From the NCBI RefSeq assembly GCF_964340395.1, contig NC_135569.1:17584257-17648256 (forward strand): DNA of 64,000 nucleotides, in the 5' to 3' direction. The translations under genes were made by a program, and so were the position numbers. Shown in pieces: positions 1 to 11,407 of this stretch. This DNA comes from Glandiceps talaboti. Lineage: Eukaryota; Hemichordata; Enteropneusta; Spengelidae. Numbering within the stretch: position 1 is the stretch's first letter; every line of letters starts with the position of its first letter. The notes beneath the pieces are model-generated. The model worked only from the letters and a program-made list of their open reading frames with translations, searched no databases and was not told the DNA's origin.

Positions 1-315
1 GGATCGTATCACGACAACAATGAATATGCACATGTATGTCATAGAACACTGTCCTAATACCAACTTTGAATGAGATCTGGTCAAGCATGTCTGAGTTATG
101 GCTTTGGGCATGGAAAATTCGCAAACAAAATGGTTGCTAGGCGGCCATATTGGATCGTATCATGAAAAATGTCATTGTATGTTGCCCCTGTACCAAGTTT
201 GAAAAAAATCGGTCCAGGCATCTCCAAGAAATGGCTATGGACGCACACACGCACACACGGACAGAAGGAACCCAATCCATAAGTCCTCGTCCGGACTTCG
301 TCCGGCGGGGACTAA
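1..315 (+). mobile_element. Pearl-like repeat, family A (3' part): tandem unit, microsatellite, terminal hairpin
   Basis: The window opens inside a copy of the element found complete at 10597-11407. One core unit (1-151) is followed by the divergent last unit, a short (ACGCAC/ACGG) simple repeat near 240-262, and a hairpin at 282-313: AGTCCTCGTCCGGAC and GTCCGGCGGGGACT around a TTC loop. CTAA at 312-315 fits the CTRR 3' end of Helitron-like elements and is followed by T. Pearl elements of bivalves and related Helitron-like non-autonomous elements have this order of tandem core, tetranucleotide tail and 3' end. Family membership is inferred from architecture. Confidence 0.6.
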
Positions 316-2454
316 TACCACATGCGCTTGGACAATATCAGAATTTAATGCCTGCCCTTGGGTTGGCAATCTTGATGATACCCTAGCTTGCTTGGTAAAG
401 ATTGCCAACCCCCAGGCAGGCACTAAATTGTAATATTGCCCTAACTGCCAAGTGTTATTATTTAATTATATGCAGTCAGGGTATATTTAGTCAGTGAATG
501 CATGTTATGTGATACATTTATGAGACAATATGTCTATTATTTCAATAATCACAACTGTTATTTCCTCTTCAGCAAATACAAATTTATTTTTCTCTGTATA
601 TATTCATAATCCAAGTGATGTACAATTGATGTACAAGAAATACATGCTTTCTTTAATTAAAAAACCCCTAAATCTTTATGGTAAATGGATAGTTGGTATC
701 TTAACAATAAAACTTTGAGAAAAAATGTGATGTTACACAACTTTAACCTCAGTATAGCAAATAATCTAATGAGAAGCTGAAAAATAAGTCTGATACATTA
801 TGTAAACAACGTTTTAATACACAGAATCTAGGGATTTTTTGATCTGAGGAAAACAACACATTTCTCTCTAGTGCTCTCTAAAGTTCACATAAACAATGTC
901 CTAAAATGACACTTTCTGATGGGATGACGATTTTATCATCTACCCATTTGACCCTACCACCCTTTAAATGTTGATGGTATGCCCCAACTCTATTGCAATA
1001 AATAAACATGGCCAGACTACACTATTTTGTAATAGGTGGTTATGCCACTCTCTATGTGGAGAGAATAGATTTCAACTGATGGGTTAACTTAAGTCTGCAA
1101 TGATAGCACCAGTAAAAATTCCTCACGGTGGGACGAATTAAAAATAATGTTTGTTCAGGACTTACAATTATATTTTTGACTTCAAGATCTACAAACAACC
1201 ATACCTATCATCTCTATGGAAACAGGTCATCTCTATGGAAACAACCACTATTTACACTATGTACATCAAATATCTTGTCTTCGACAACCTTACATAAACT
1301 TATAAAAAAACATACGTTTTACAGACTTGTAATTAATAGTCAATTCTGCTTTATACTTATTATGAGTAAGCTGTATCCAACCAAATGTTCATCATTTCTG
1401 CTTCAAATGTTCAACATTACTAAAACTGTTGCTTTCTGCTTCAGTCCTCACAATTCAAACATTTTTTTCTTTTAAACAAAATCTGGGCATTTTTGTGTTC
1501 TAACTAAAAAATCATGAAATGTCTGCAAAAACTACAATTTTTTGCATTTTGATAATCCTGATTTTGATCTGAAAGTTTAGCTTATTGAGTTTTATCAGCC
1601 AGGTTGGCAATTTTTGGAGGAAACAACTCACTACTGAAACAGTTGTCAAATTCTTGTCATTTATTGTAAATACAGTCACACATTGACCCCTTGTAAAATT
1701 GATCTTTCTCGGCAATAGACATTCTAAAGAATTACTATCTACAATCTAGGGGCCAACTTCTTTTTATGTAGACTAACATACATTTTTTTTGTACTTTTCC
1801 CTGTTTTATTGAAATGTCTACAAAGCAGTACTGTTTTAGTTTTGTTGTTATAATTGTCAAATTCAAAAATCTAATCAATGTTTCTTCATAAAACTAAGTC
1901 ACATGACTTGAATCTAAGGAAGGCTTTCTTGCAAAGCATGGTATCTTCAAACTTTGTTCATCTCATCTCATCCAATTACTTAACACCCAAAATCTAACTA
2001 AACTGCAAGCCGGATAAAACAAATGTGTTATTTTCACACTTTAAAATGCTGCATGCCATAATAAGAAATACTTTGAAGTCTTCAACTGTTGTAGGTATAA
2101 ACACAATTGCATGTACAGTAGTAGTTGTACCACTAATACAACTCCTCAACACCAAACACAGTACTACTAGTACCACTAATACAACTCCTCAACACCAAAC
2201 ACAGTACTACTAGTACCAAACATTTTTCTACAAAAATGACTAGACTTAGAAGGAATTTCAACTCATTTTGGGTCAAAGTTACAAAATAATTTCTGTCAAA
2301 ACTTTGTGGCTATTATTTTAAAAATGTTTGGTATTGAAGAGTTTACCTTATAAACAAGATATGATGAAAATATTAGCAGACTAGGACAGTACAATATAGC
2401 TATTTTGGATCTCTTGACTAGGACAGTACAATATAGCTATTTTGGATCTCTTGA
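309..2454. other. Non-coding region downstream of the Eph gene
   Basis: AT-rich, no gene recognised. Small duplications are visible: a roughly 44-bp pair at 2127-2216 (ACCACTAATACAACTCCTCA) and a roughly 37-bp pair at 2378-2455 (ACTAGGACAGTACAATATAG). The latter reappears inverted near 3955-3985 as part of the retroelement-related inverted repeat. Confidence 0.5.
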
Positions 2455-2750
2455 CTGGTGGAATGACATGTCTGTAAATTGATGGCAGTTGGTATCCTTG
2501 GTCCCTGTTCATAGTTGGTCTTCTCTGTCTAATGTAGATAGCTTCCTTTACTTTACATTTTCACCATTTCTGTTCTCTGACTAGAACTTTGGTGATATCC
2601 CAGGACACATAGTGGCCAGTCTTGTTTCAGAAGTCCCCAACTCAGTGGTCCCAACACCTTTTTGTGTGTTCTTTGAATTGGATACTGAATGGTCATTTGG
2701 ACTCTTCGATATATGTATGGCTACTGTCTATTGTGCCACAGAGTTATTGT
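2455..2750 (-). pseudogene. Decayed Penelope-like element: GIY-YIG endonuclease C-terminal region
   Basis: Translating the minus strand from about 2750 downward gives a broken but recognisable C-terminus of a Penelope-like retroelement with a GIY-YIG endonuclease. Pieces in order: LCGTIDSSHTYIEES (zinc-finger/YIGET region), PFSIQFKEHTKRCWDH (the R..EH part), HYVSWDITKVL, and VKEAIYIRQRRPTMNRDQG near the end of the ORF. At least four in-frame stops interrupt it, including a TGA where tryptophan is expected after REQKW. The nearly intact VKEAI..R....MNRD.G motif is diagnostic for this family. Non-functional. Confidence 0.75.
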
Positions 2751-2782
2751 TGTGGTGTTTTGTCTATAGGGTACATGAACAG

Positions 2783-2856
2783 TGTACTCAGAGTGTTGCT
2801 AGGCTGCTGTACTCAGAGTGTTGCTAGGCTGCTGTACTCAGAGTGTTGCTAGGCTG
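2783..2856. repeat. 25-bp tandem repeat, 3 copies
   Basis: Unit TGTACTCAGAGTGTTGCTAG plus GCTGC, starting at 2783, 2808 and 2833; the third copy diverges at its end. Lies just beside the GIY-YIG fragment. Confidence 0.9.
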
Positions 2857-3477
2857 GTGGTACAAATATACATACAACCTGTGAGTAGAATACTCTGAAT
2901 TATTATGTCATGTATATTGGACCACCCCGTTATGTATTGTTTTCAATGGAGAAAGTGATGACGACGTAGCAGTCCATATATTACGGTACTGACTGAAATC
3001 GACCCGGAATGCTCTTTTCATATTGACTGAAATCAAACTCAAACTATTTTGACATGCAGAAACAAAATGAACATTTCTATGCATCCAAATCAACCTTTAT
3101 CTGTGTGGAATATATGTTTATAAATGGAAATTCAACTCATTTTGGGTCAACATACAACAATCATACAACATCATACAATCTATTTTGATGGCAGCACTAT
3201 TTTGTTCACGTAACTTGTAATCCAGCATTCTGAAGTTATCCTGAATACAATGATGGTGACCAAAATGATTGACACAGAACTTTGTTTTGATATTATGCAA
3301 ATGAGTTGATCAGCAACAATGCATTCAAATACAGTAATCTGATGCTATTTTAACATTAAATGTAATCTTGAAAAATCACAGTTGTACTAGTAGTACAGAA
3401 TTTAGTTCTATTCATCTATCAAGTTTCTGACATAAAATTGCACATTCAATGCATGACAAATACATCATCTCAAAGGT

Positions 3478-3489
3478 GGGGGGGGGGGG
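3478..3489 (+). repeat. G12 homopolymer
   Basis: Twelve consecutive G on the plus strand, one of five such runs in the window, all on the same strand. Confidence 0.95.
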
Positions 3490-3539
3490 TGTCGATGCTG
3501 TTGATGTGATTAGTTAGTGAGTCTACAGCATGTTCTTCT

Positions 3540-3835
3540 TTTTTGATGAAAATGTTATCCACATAACGTAACCACAATGATGGAGAATTGGGGGCCGTAG
3601 AAAGGGAGCAATGTTCAAAATGTTATCCACATAACGTAGTCACAATGATGGAGAATTGGGGGCCGTAGAAAGGGAGCAATCTTCAAAATGCTCCATGTAT
3701 AGGTTCGCTACTATGGGCGAGACTGGCGAGCCTATGGCTGCTCTGTGGGTTTGCTGGTAGACTCTCCCATTACATACAAAGCACATAGTGTTAAGGCAAA
3801 ACTTGAGTGCCAACTACCATCAATTTACGGACATA
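3540..3835 (-). pseudogene. Decayed Penelope-like element: reverse transcriptase catalytic region
   Basis: Minus-strand translation shows ALKFCLNTMCFVCNGRVYQQ, then AAIGSPVSPIVANLYMEHFE and LSTAPNSPS, a TGA where W is expected, then LRYVDNI. This is the reverse transcriptase core typical of Penelope-like elements (G.A.GSP.SP..AN..ME.FE and RYVDD). The second catalytic aspartate reads N and a stop precedes LRYVDN, so it is dead. A stretch of about 70-75 bp covering the YVDN region is tandemly duplicated (compare 3550-3610 with 3618-3680). Its upstream flank at 3800-3850 is the inverted copy of the GIY-YIG end at 2455-2495, so the element has been rearranged. Confidence 0.75.
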
Positions 3836-3849
3836 TTATTCCACCAGTC

Positions 3850-5004
3850 CAGAGAGATACATCAATGCAGAATAATTAAATCATTGTGTTATCAAGGTCT
3901 GCAGTGGATGTATCGAAATGTTACATTCCTTTCCAATTTACCATTTCCAAAGTAAATATATTGTACTGTCCTACTGATTCTTGGAATCATGAACAATATA
4001 TTCTCCATAGACTAGCTTTGTGACCTAAATTGACAAATATGTTGCCTTACCTTCCCAATATCTAAATTACATGATATGCGCTTTATTTTCTTTATTTCAA
4101 TGTATGTTGTCAAAATATTATACTGCTCTCAACTGTTGGTTTTCAATATTCTACATCATCAGCATACAATTAGTATATCAATAGCTCTTTACATTTAAAT
4201 CACCTAATTTGCATGTTCTAAATATATTACATTATCTTTTATACTACTGAGTCCTAACAATAAAAAATAAATGCCATAAAAGTGTGGAAGAGATTAAGGC
4301 GCAATACAATTTGTAAGTTAGCCATCATTCTTTTTTCTCTCCTCTTGTGCCTCTTTTTATTTTTAGTTCTAAATTTTAATTTTACTCATAATAAAGTGCC
4401 TCATTTGCATAATAAAGTGCCTCATTCACATAATAAAGTGCCTCATTCGCATAATATACATATTATAAATACTAAACACAAATTTCATCATGTACAAATG
4501 CAAGTAATAATAAAAATAAAATCTGTTCCACCAAAGAAATACAAGTCAGTTCTTAGCATATTTATCACATACTAATTTTGTTAAGATTTATCTGTTCAAA
4601 TGTAAACAATAAAACAAACACCATGGCAACAAAACTGCTAGTAGAACGATGTCTGGTGGTTGGTACTCTTATTAAAATTCACAAAACACAATCTTTAAGC
4701 TCAAATTTGGAATTACTACAAGTACTTTTTCTACTTTTTTTTTTTTAAACTACTTTTCATGTCACATCAGTGTTATATTACATTGTTAGGGTGAAAAAAT
4801 GGTATTAATTTGATATGTTAAATATACTTTATTAAACAGTGTTGATGATGCAAAGCTGCATTTCAGTCAGGTCTACTATCATACAGAAACAAATACAAAA
4901 CATTACATGTAAATATGGATATACTTCATATAGTCTAATTTTCATCAATTTCCTTGTAATATAATTTTGAAACCAGTGTTTTTCTTATGACGATAAATAG
5001 GTAA
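3850..5004. other. Non-coding region
   Basis: AT-rich. It contains the inverted match to 2375-2455 near 3955-3985 and a 20-bp repeat at about 4388-4455 (CATAATAAAGTGCCTCATT, roughly 3.5 copies). A 97-codon plus-strand frame at 4282-4575 runs through this repeat and looks fortuitous. Confidence 0.5.
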
Positions 5005-5290
5005 AATCTACCTTGAGATCCCAGTCAAGCAGGGTTCCCAAACCTACCTTGAGATCCCCAGTCAAGCAGGGTTCCCAAATCTATCTTGAGATCCCCAGTC
5101 AAGCAGGGTTCCCAAATCTATCTTGAGATCCCCAGTCAAGCAGGGTTCCCAAATCTATCTTGAGATCCCCAGTTGAGCAGGGTTCCCAAATCTACCTTGA
5201 GACCCCCAGTCAAGCAGGGTTCCCAAATCTATCTTGAGATCCCCAGTTGAGCAGGGTTCCCAAATCTACCTTGAGACCCCCAGTCAAACA
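5005..5290. repeat. 37-bp tandem repeat, about 7 copies
   Basis: The unit is built from CTTGAGATCCCCAGTCAAG and CAGGGTTCCCAAATCTA, with starts 37 bp apart (for example 5049 and 5086). Variants include GTTGAGC and GACCCCC. Immediately upstream of a family B element. Confidence 0.9.
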
Positions 5291-5361
5291 ACATTATGGT
5301 GCAATGTATGGAAAACTTTGCTAGTGTTATCAGACATCCCCATATTCTTCCAACTAAAAAT

Positions 5362-6433
5362 AGCGCCAATGGCATTGTACCACAACTGTACAGTTTTTAA
5401 AAACGTTTACCCACATGCTGATCCATGCTAGGTATAGGTGTTCATTTGCTGAATGATTATCCAGTTGCCTATCCAGCCCTGTTGTTATCTTTGCAATATA
5501 TGCGATCATTTGGCTGTTGTTATCGGTGTGGTCATGTTGCTAGACATATTTGCATACATTTTTTGAATGTTTGTTCATTTGTCTATTAATCCCTGTTGTT
5601 ATCTTTGCAATACGTGATCATTTGGCTGTTGCTATGGGCGGTCTTCTTGTTGTGCATATTTACACACTTTTGGAATGTTTGTTCTCTTGTCTAAGAATTC
5701 CTGTTATCTTTGTGAAATACACCACCGTTTGGCTGTTGCTATGGGCGTGGACACGGTTGCTAGGGGTATTTGCATACATTTTTTGAATATTTACTCACTT
5801 GCCTACCAGATGATGTTGTCATTTTAGCAAAATATACTGCCATTTGGTTGTTGCTAAGGGCGTGGTCAAGGTTACTAGGGCCAATTGTGTAAAAATGTTT
5901 TGAAGAAAATCTACTGAATAACACTTTTAGAAACACCACACCAAATTGCACTCTCATTGGACAAGTACTTTTTGAGATATAAATGTTTCACCAAAATTCA
6001 CATTTTTACACCTAATTTGCATATTACTGATGAGATCATTATATGCTTATACATGTAATATGTCTTCATCTATACACCCCAAGATGCATCCCTGTAAATT
6101 TCAGCCTAATCTGCTCAATAGTTTTGGAATTAAAGATTTTTGACCAAAAAGACACATTTTTAGCCCTAATTTGAATATCATTGATGGAATCATCATGTCG
6201 TGAACAATTCTTAATCTAAACACCCCTAAGAATGTTCCCACCAAATTTCAGGCCAATCTGCTCAGTAATTTTTGAGATTAAGTTTTTTGACCAAATATCA
6301 CTTTTTTTGAAATCCACATCACAAACCAGTGGTAAGATCATTTTGATTTGAACAATTTCCCAAATAAACACCCACGGTAATACACCCACCAAATATCATG
6401 GCAATCGGTCCAGTGGTTTTTGACTTTAAGTTG

Positions 6434-6475
<42 letters not shown>

Positions 6476-6552
6476 GACAGACAGACAGACAGACACTTTG
6501 CCATGCCTATAGCACTACTAAACCTTATCAGTTCAGTTGTGCTAAAAATTGT
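5362..6552 (+). mobile_element. Family B element (long copy): tandem core, CA/GACA microsatellite, terminal hairpin
   Basis: Starts with AATAGCGCCAATGGCATTG and a TACCACAACTGTACAG stretch. Next come four degenerate ~110-bp units marked by GGCTGTTGCTATGGGCG and TTGCTAGG..ATTTGCATAC, then about three ~115-bp units marked by CCACCAAATTTCAGCC and TTTTTGACCAAAA. A (CA)n(GACA)n tail lies at 6437-6495 and a hairpin at 6511-6543 (AGCAC T ACTAAAC, loop, GTTCAGT T GTGCT). The start (AGCACAACTG in other copies) and the end (CAGTTGTGCT) are inverted repeats of about 11 bp. No coding capacity. The design resembles non-autonomous Helitron-like/pearl elements; classification is inferred. Confidence 0.65.
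6437..6495. repeat. (CA)n(GACA)n compound microsatellite in family B element
   Basis: Alternating AC for about 34 bp, then GACA repeats. The second full copy of the element (28713-29815) lacks this tail, so it is variable within the family. Confidence 0.95.
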
Positions 6553-6782
6553 GTGTTTTGTTTGTTTTGTTTTGTTTTGTTTTTGAAATCAAGTTGTTCA
6601 CTGTATACAGTTAGAAAACCAAACCTTTGAACACACATTTCTCTTAACTTTTACAGTTTTTGGCAATTTTTTCTTTAATTTTATTATTGAAATGAGGAAA
6701 TTAGGAGATCATAGTTACATACCAATAAATTAAAATTTTTTGATTGAATTATTAGAAAAGCTTGACATAATGAAAATGTCTC

Positions 6783-6852
6783 TATATGCCTGTTACTAAG
6801 AGAACCTATATGCCTGTTATTAAGAGAACCTATATGCCTGTTACTATGAAAA
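6783..6852. repeat. 24-bp tandem repeat, 3 copies
   Basis: Unit TATATGCCTGTTACTAAGAG plus AACC; the copies differ at one or two bases. Confidence 0.85.
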
Positions 6853-6976
6853 CTTATCAGCCACAAAAAGTAGACAAAGTGAAGAATATCCATATTAACT
6901 ATATCTGAACACTCAGACATGCTGTTGTAGGCTGTCAGAGGGACTTGTAGACACATTTGTAATGTTTTCATTATCA

Positions 6977-7112
6977 CAGGGAACTGAAAACCCAGACATA
7001 ATTTAGCCCACCACAGGGAACTGAAGACCCAGACATAATTTAGCCCAACACAGGGAACTGAAGACCCAGACATAATTTAGCCCACCACAGGGAACTGAAG
7101 ACCCAGACACAA
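6977..7112. repeat. 37-bp tandem repeat, 4 copies
   Basis: CAGGGAACTGAAGACCCAGA recurs at 6977, 7014, 7051 and 7088 with ATAATTTAGCCCACCA filling the unit. Lies downstream of the candidate poly(A) signal. Confidence 0.9.
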
Positions 7113-7137
7113 GGAATCATTGACAAATCTGTCAAGT

Positions 7138-7143
7138 TTTATT
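7138..7143 (-). promoter_or_regulatory. Candidate polyadenylation signal of the Eph gene
   Basis: The minus strand reads AATAAA here, 749 bases past the stop codon. It is the nearest perfect hexamer downstream of the stop that I found; another lies at 6680-6685. Between stop and signal the presumed 3' UTR holds a 9-bp inverted repeat (GGTACCCGA at 7815-7823, TCGGGTACC at 7870-7878) and otherwise nothing recognisable. AT-rich DNA produces this hexamer often, so the call is weak. Confidence 0.25.
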
Positions 7144-7891
7144 TTTTTTTCAAAAAAGGCAGTGTGTTTTAGAGAAATCCTAGGGTGATGAAAATGAAAA
7201 AATTGACCTGAAGATAACTGGTGGGTTATGATTTGATACACGTTTGATTTACTAATGAAATACTTGCAAAACACAATCTAGAGTGACATGGTATATACAC
7301 AAAGTATTTGGTCTTCATAGAGTATTGCTTTGTTGAAGTATGAAGAGTTGCCTTAGTAATATCAGTTTTGGTGTAGTACCATCATCTTATCATAATTCTA
7401 AAATAGACTACATGATTCAAAGTCAAGGTTAACTATGTGTTTTCTACCTAACCCTTGAACATATCTGGAAGCACAGTTGCTTTTTTTCATTCCATGCATA
7501 TTTTTCAATGCTAAACTTTATCTTTAGATATCTATACAGCAACATTAAAAGATGCATATATATAACACTAATATAAGAACACATTGTTCAAAGACCCTTA
7601 CAAACAAAGCCACTAAGCATGTCCATTGAACATTATAAACAATGAGCATGTCCAGAAAATCTATACAATCATAGCTACTGATGACTAGAGACCCAATATA
7701 AACAATGTATCATGGAAATGCAGCCTTACATTTGCATATAATTTGCATAATTATTTACAAATCTTTACAAGGGTCTTACATATGCCCCTGAAAATGTATA
7801 GCTAGACAAACATTGGTACCCGAAGTGGTTGCCATTAAAAATCCATACAGTCAGCGCTATCAGGGCAAGTCGGGTACCCTTGTACATGTAG

Positions 7892-8162
7892 CTATACAAG
7901 CACAGGCACCACGTTGCTTTCTTTACCCATTTGAACGCGAAGTGTCTGTATACTGTTCATGATTTTCTTTTGATGCCCTACAAGAGTTATTCCCATCCGT
8001 GGTAAGTCATGCAGAGTAAGTTGTACCACATCATGTAAACTGATATATCCTGATTCCACAAATGTGTCAATGTAGCGTCCCATCTTGATACTCTCTAACC
8101 ATTCAGCGACACTTCTGCAGTGAGACATGTCTGGTGAGTTTGGGTCCAGAGGGTTGAAGGGT
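7892..8162 (-). CDS. Eph: Eph receptor exon H: linker, SAM domain, C-terminal PDZ-type tail and stop
   Basis: A 271-nt terminal coding exon. Its first base completes the arginine codon begun in exon G. It starts with a short linker ([10 protein letters not shown]), followed by a complete SAM domain of about 65 residues: [18 protein letters not shown], a middle part with [13 protein letters not shown], and [16 protein letters not shown]. Eph SAM domains mediate self-association and adaptor binding; the tyrosine in GRYIDTF matches the conserved SAM tyrosine. The protein ends VVPVLV then TAG, a pattern that fits a class II PDZ ligand (hydrophobic at positions 0 and -2), as in other Eph receptors. 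The whole SAM is in one exon. The HQKKI.NSI..LRVQ stretch is EphB-like. Confidence 0.96.
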
Positions 8163-9130
8163 CTGTCAAATTAAAGAAAACATACGTTGACCAGATATCA
8201 ATGTATTACTTTGATAAGCTTTAACAAATATATCCAAAGAGAGTGTCTAGAATAACTGTATTTATTAGAATGACTTGTGTACATGAATTGAACATAACTT
8301 TGCAGTGTAAAATACACCTGAATGAGCTGTTGCATGAAAGTACTACATTTGTATGTTTTAACACTCCTCAGGCATTTCCTAACAGAGACAATATTTGAAG
8401 GAATAACAAAGACAGCGCCCTCATAGGTCAAAGTATAAATTCTTTCTGCTTGTAAAATGTTTTGGTTTTATCATTGCTACAGCATAATTATCACATACAC
8501 ATAAAAATACAACATTGATAATAAGCCATTCTTCATCTTGTGGTAGAGCCATTGAGTTCATAGCAACCACATGAGGGTGGTCAAGCTGAAGTGTCGAATG
8601 CTTAGCAACACTATTGTTCTCAACGTCATCGCACGTAGTATATGATCAATCAAGCGAAGCAAACTGTCAAAGTAAGGTTGTAAAATGATGTGCATATGGG
8701 GATTGTAAGTCAGATTCCTGATATTATGACCAAGACTACAATGTACATGGATGGTTTGTAATTCACTTCATAAGACCAAAAACACAACCAGAGAAATGCC
8801 AGCATTGGATAAAGGCCTGTTCCCAGGCAATAACTTTGGCGTACATAATATCAAGGCATAAACTTTCATATGCTTGCTACACTTTGTCAGAGGGAAGGGA
8901 CCAACAGACAATCACCCTGACCTAATACCTGCTAGTGCTATGGCTTGAGGTATCGAACTGAAAATGTGTGAAAATAGGCCGAGACCAGTACCATGCAGTG
9001 TACATGGACATAGTCTTTGTTTCTGAAAATATGTCATCACATCATGTCAAATGCACGTCATGTAAAGAAAACTTGACAGAATTTTGCCTGATCTATTCTC
9101 AGATGTAATAAAGTTTGCTCTTCAATATAT

Positions 9131-10426
9131 TGCATCACATTACATCCACTACATCACATCAACTACATCACATCCACTACATTACATCAACTACATTACA
9201 TCCACTACATCACATCAACTACATTACATCAACTACATTACATCAACTACATTACATCCACTACATCACATCAACTACATTACATCAACTACATTACATC
9301 AACTACATTACATCAACTACATTACATCCACTACATTACATCAACTACATTACATCAACTACATTACATCCACTACATTACATCAACTACATTACATCAA
9401 CTACATTACATCAACTACATTACATCCACTACATTACATCAACTACATTACATCAACTACATTACATCCACTACATCACATCCACTACATTACATCAACT
9501 ACATTACATCAACTACATTACATCAACTACATTACATCAACTACATCACATCAACTACATCACATCAACTACATTACATCAACTACATTACATCAACTAC
9601 ATTACATCAACTACATTACATCAACTACATTACATCAACTACATTACATCAACTACATTACATCAACTACATTACATCAACTACAATACATCCACTACAT
9701 TACATCCACTACATTACATCAACTACATTACATCAACTACATCACATCAACTACATTACATCCACTACATTACATCAACTACATTACATCAACTACATCA
9801 CATCCACTACATCACATCCACTACATTACATCCACTACATTACATCAACTACATTACATCAACTACATTACATCCACTACATTACATCAACTACATTACA
9901 TCCACTACATTACATCAACTACATTACATCCACTACATCACATCAACTACATCACATCCACTACATTACATCCACTACATCACATCCACTACAATACATC
10001 CACTACATTACATCAACTACATCACATCCACTACATTACATCAACTACATTACATCAACTACAATACATCCACTACATTACATCAACTACATTACATCCA
10101 CTACATTACATCAACTACATCACATCCACTACATTACATCAACTACATCACATCCACTACATTACATCAACTACATTACATCCACTACATTACATCAACT
10201 ACATTACATCAACTACATTACATCAACTACATTACATCAACTACAATACATCCACTACTACATTACATCCACTACATTACATCAACTACATTACATCAAC
10301 TACAATACATCCACTACATTACATCAACTACATTACATCCACTACATCACATCCACTACATTACATCCACTACATTACATCCACTACATTACATCAACTA
10401 CATCACATCCACTACATTACATCAAC
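9131..10426. repeat. 14-bp minisatellite, about 92 copies
   Basis: Unit (A/C)ACTACAT(T/C)ACATC. Nearly all variation is confined to two positions, plus a few CAATAC units and one 3-bp insertion near 10256. Because the unit has no stop codon in several frames, the plus strand shows two overlapping frames of about 450 codons; these are artefacts of the repeat. Confidence 0.97.
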
Positions 10427-10596
10427 AAGTCATTGAGAATGACATAGTCCCCGCTATAATTGGGTTTTAAGGAATTATCACTCCTCTGATCACGCAACAA
10501 CACTTGTGAACCTAAATCAAACAGACTTAGATATGTTGTGTCTGCTTGTTGGACATGGAACATGCCTACAACAATAAAGGATGGGTCGGGTATGGG

Positions 10597-11407
10597 GGAT
10601 CGTATCACGAAGAAAATGGATATGCACATGTATGTCATAGAACACTGTCCTAATACCAACTTTGAATGAGATCTGTTCAAGCATGTCCGAGTTATGGCTT
10701 TTGACATGGAAAATTCGCAAACAAAATGGCTGCTAGGCGGCCATATTGGATCGAATCATGACAACAAATGGATATGCACATGTATGTCATAGAATACTGT
10801 CCTAATACCAACTTTGAATGAGATCTGTTCAAGCATGTCTGAGTTATGGCTTTGGACATGGAAAATTCGCAAACAAAATGGCTGCCAGGCAGCCATATTG
10901 GATCGTATCATAATGAAAATGGATATGCACATGTATGTCATAGAACACTGTCCCAATACCAACTTTGAATGAGATCTGTTCAAGCATGTCTGAGTTATGG
11001 CTTTGGACATGAAAATTCACAAACAAAATGGCTGCCAGGCGGCCATATTGGATCGTATCATGACAACAATGAATATGCACATATATGCCATAGAACACTG
11101 TCCTAATACCAACTTTGAATGAGATCTGTTCAAGCATGTCTGAGTTATGGCTTTAGACAGGGAAAATTTGCAAACAAAATGGCTGCTAGGCGGCCATATT
11201 GGATCGTATCATGAAACAAATTGACGTGCATATGTATGCCATTGTATATTGCCCCTGTACCAAGTTTGAAAAAAATTGGTCCAGGCATCTCCAAGAAACG
11301 GCTGCGGACGGACGGACGGACGGATGGACACACGGACGCACGGACGCACAGACAGACGGAACCCAATCCATAAGTCCCCGTCCCTGACTTCGTCCGGCGA
11401 GGACTAA
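10597..11407 (+). mobile_element. Pearl-like element, family A (complete-looking): four 151-bp units, GGAC tail, terminal hairpin
   Basis: Core units begin GGATCGTATCATGA at 10597, 10748, 10900, 11050 and 11201 (spacing 150-152 bp); each contains CCTAATACCAACTTTGAATG and ends GGCGGCCATATT. The fifth unit diverges into CCTGTACCAAGTTTG, then (GGAC)n at 11306-11352, CCCAATCCATAAG, and a hairpin at 11372-11405 ending CTAA (11404-11407). Bivalve pearl elements have repeated core units of about this size and a tetranucleotide tail; Helitrons have a 3' hairpin and CTRR. No coding capacity. Confidence 0.65.

Noticed and set aside
4282-4575. 97-codon plus-strand frame with a hydrophobic start resembling a signal peptide
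   Set aside because: The rest is a translated 20-bp tandem repeat (HNKVPH period); T-rich DNA gives the hydrophobic stretch.
9084-10470. Two overlapping plus-strand open frames of about 450 codons
   Set aside because: They are the 14-bp array read in two frames; translation is a 14-residue periodic string with no domain, and the frames stay open only because the unit lacks stops.
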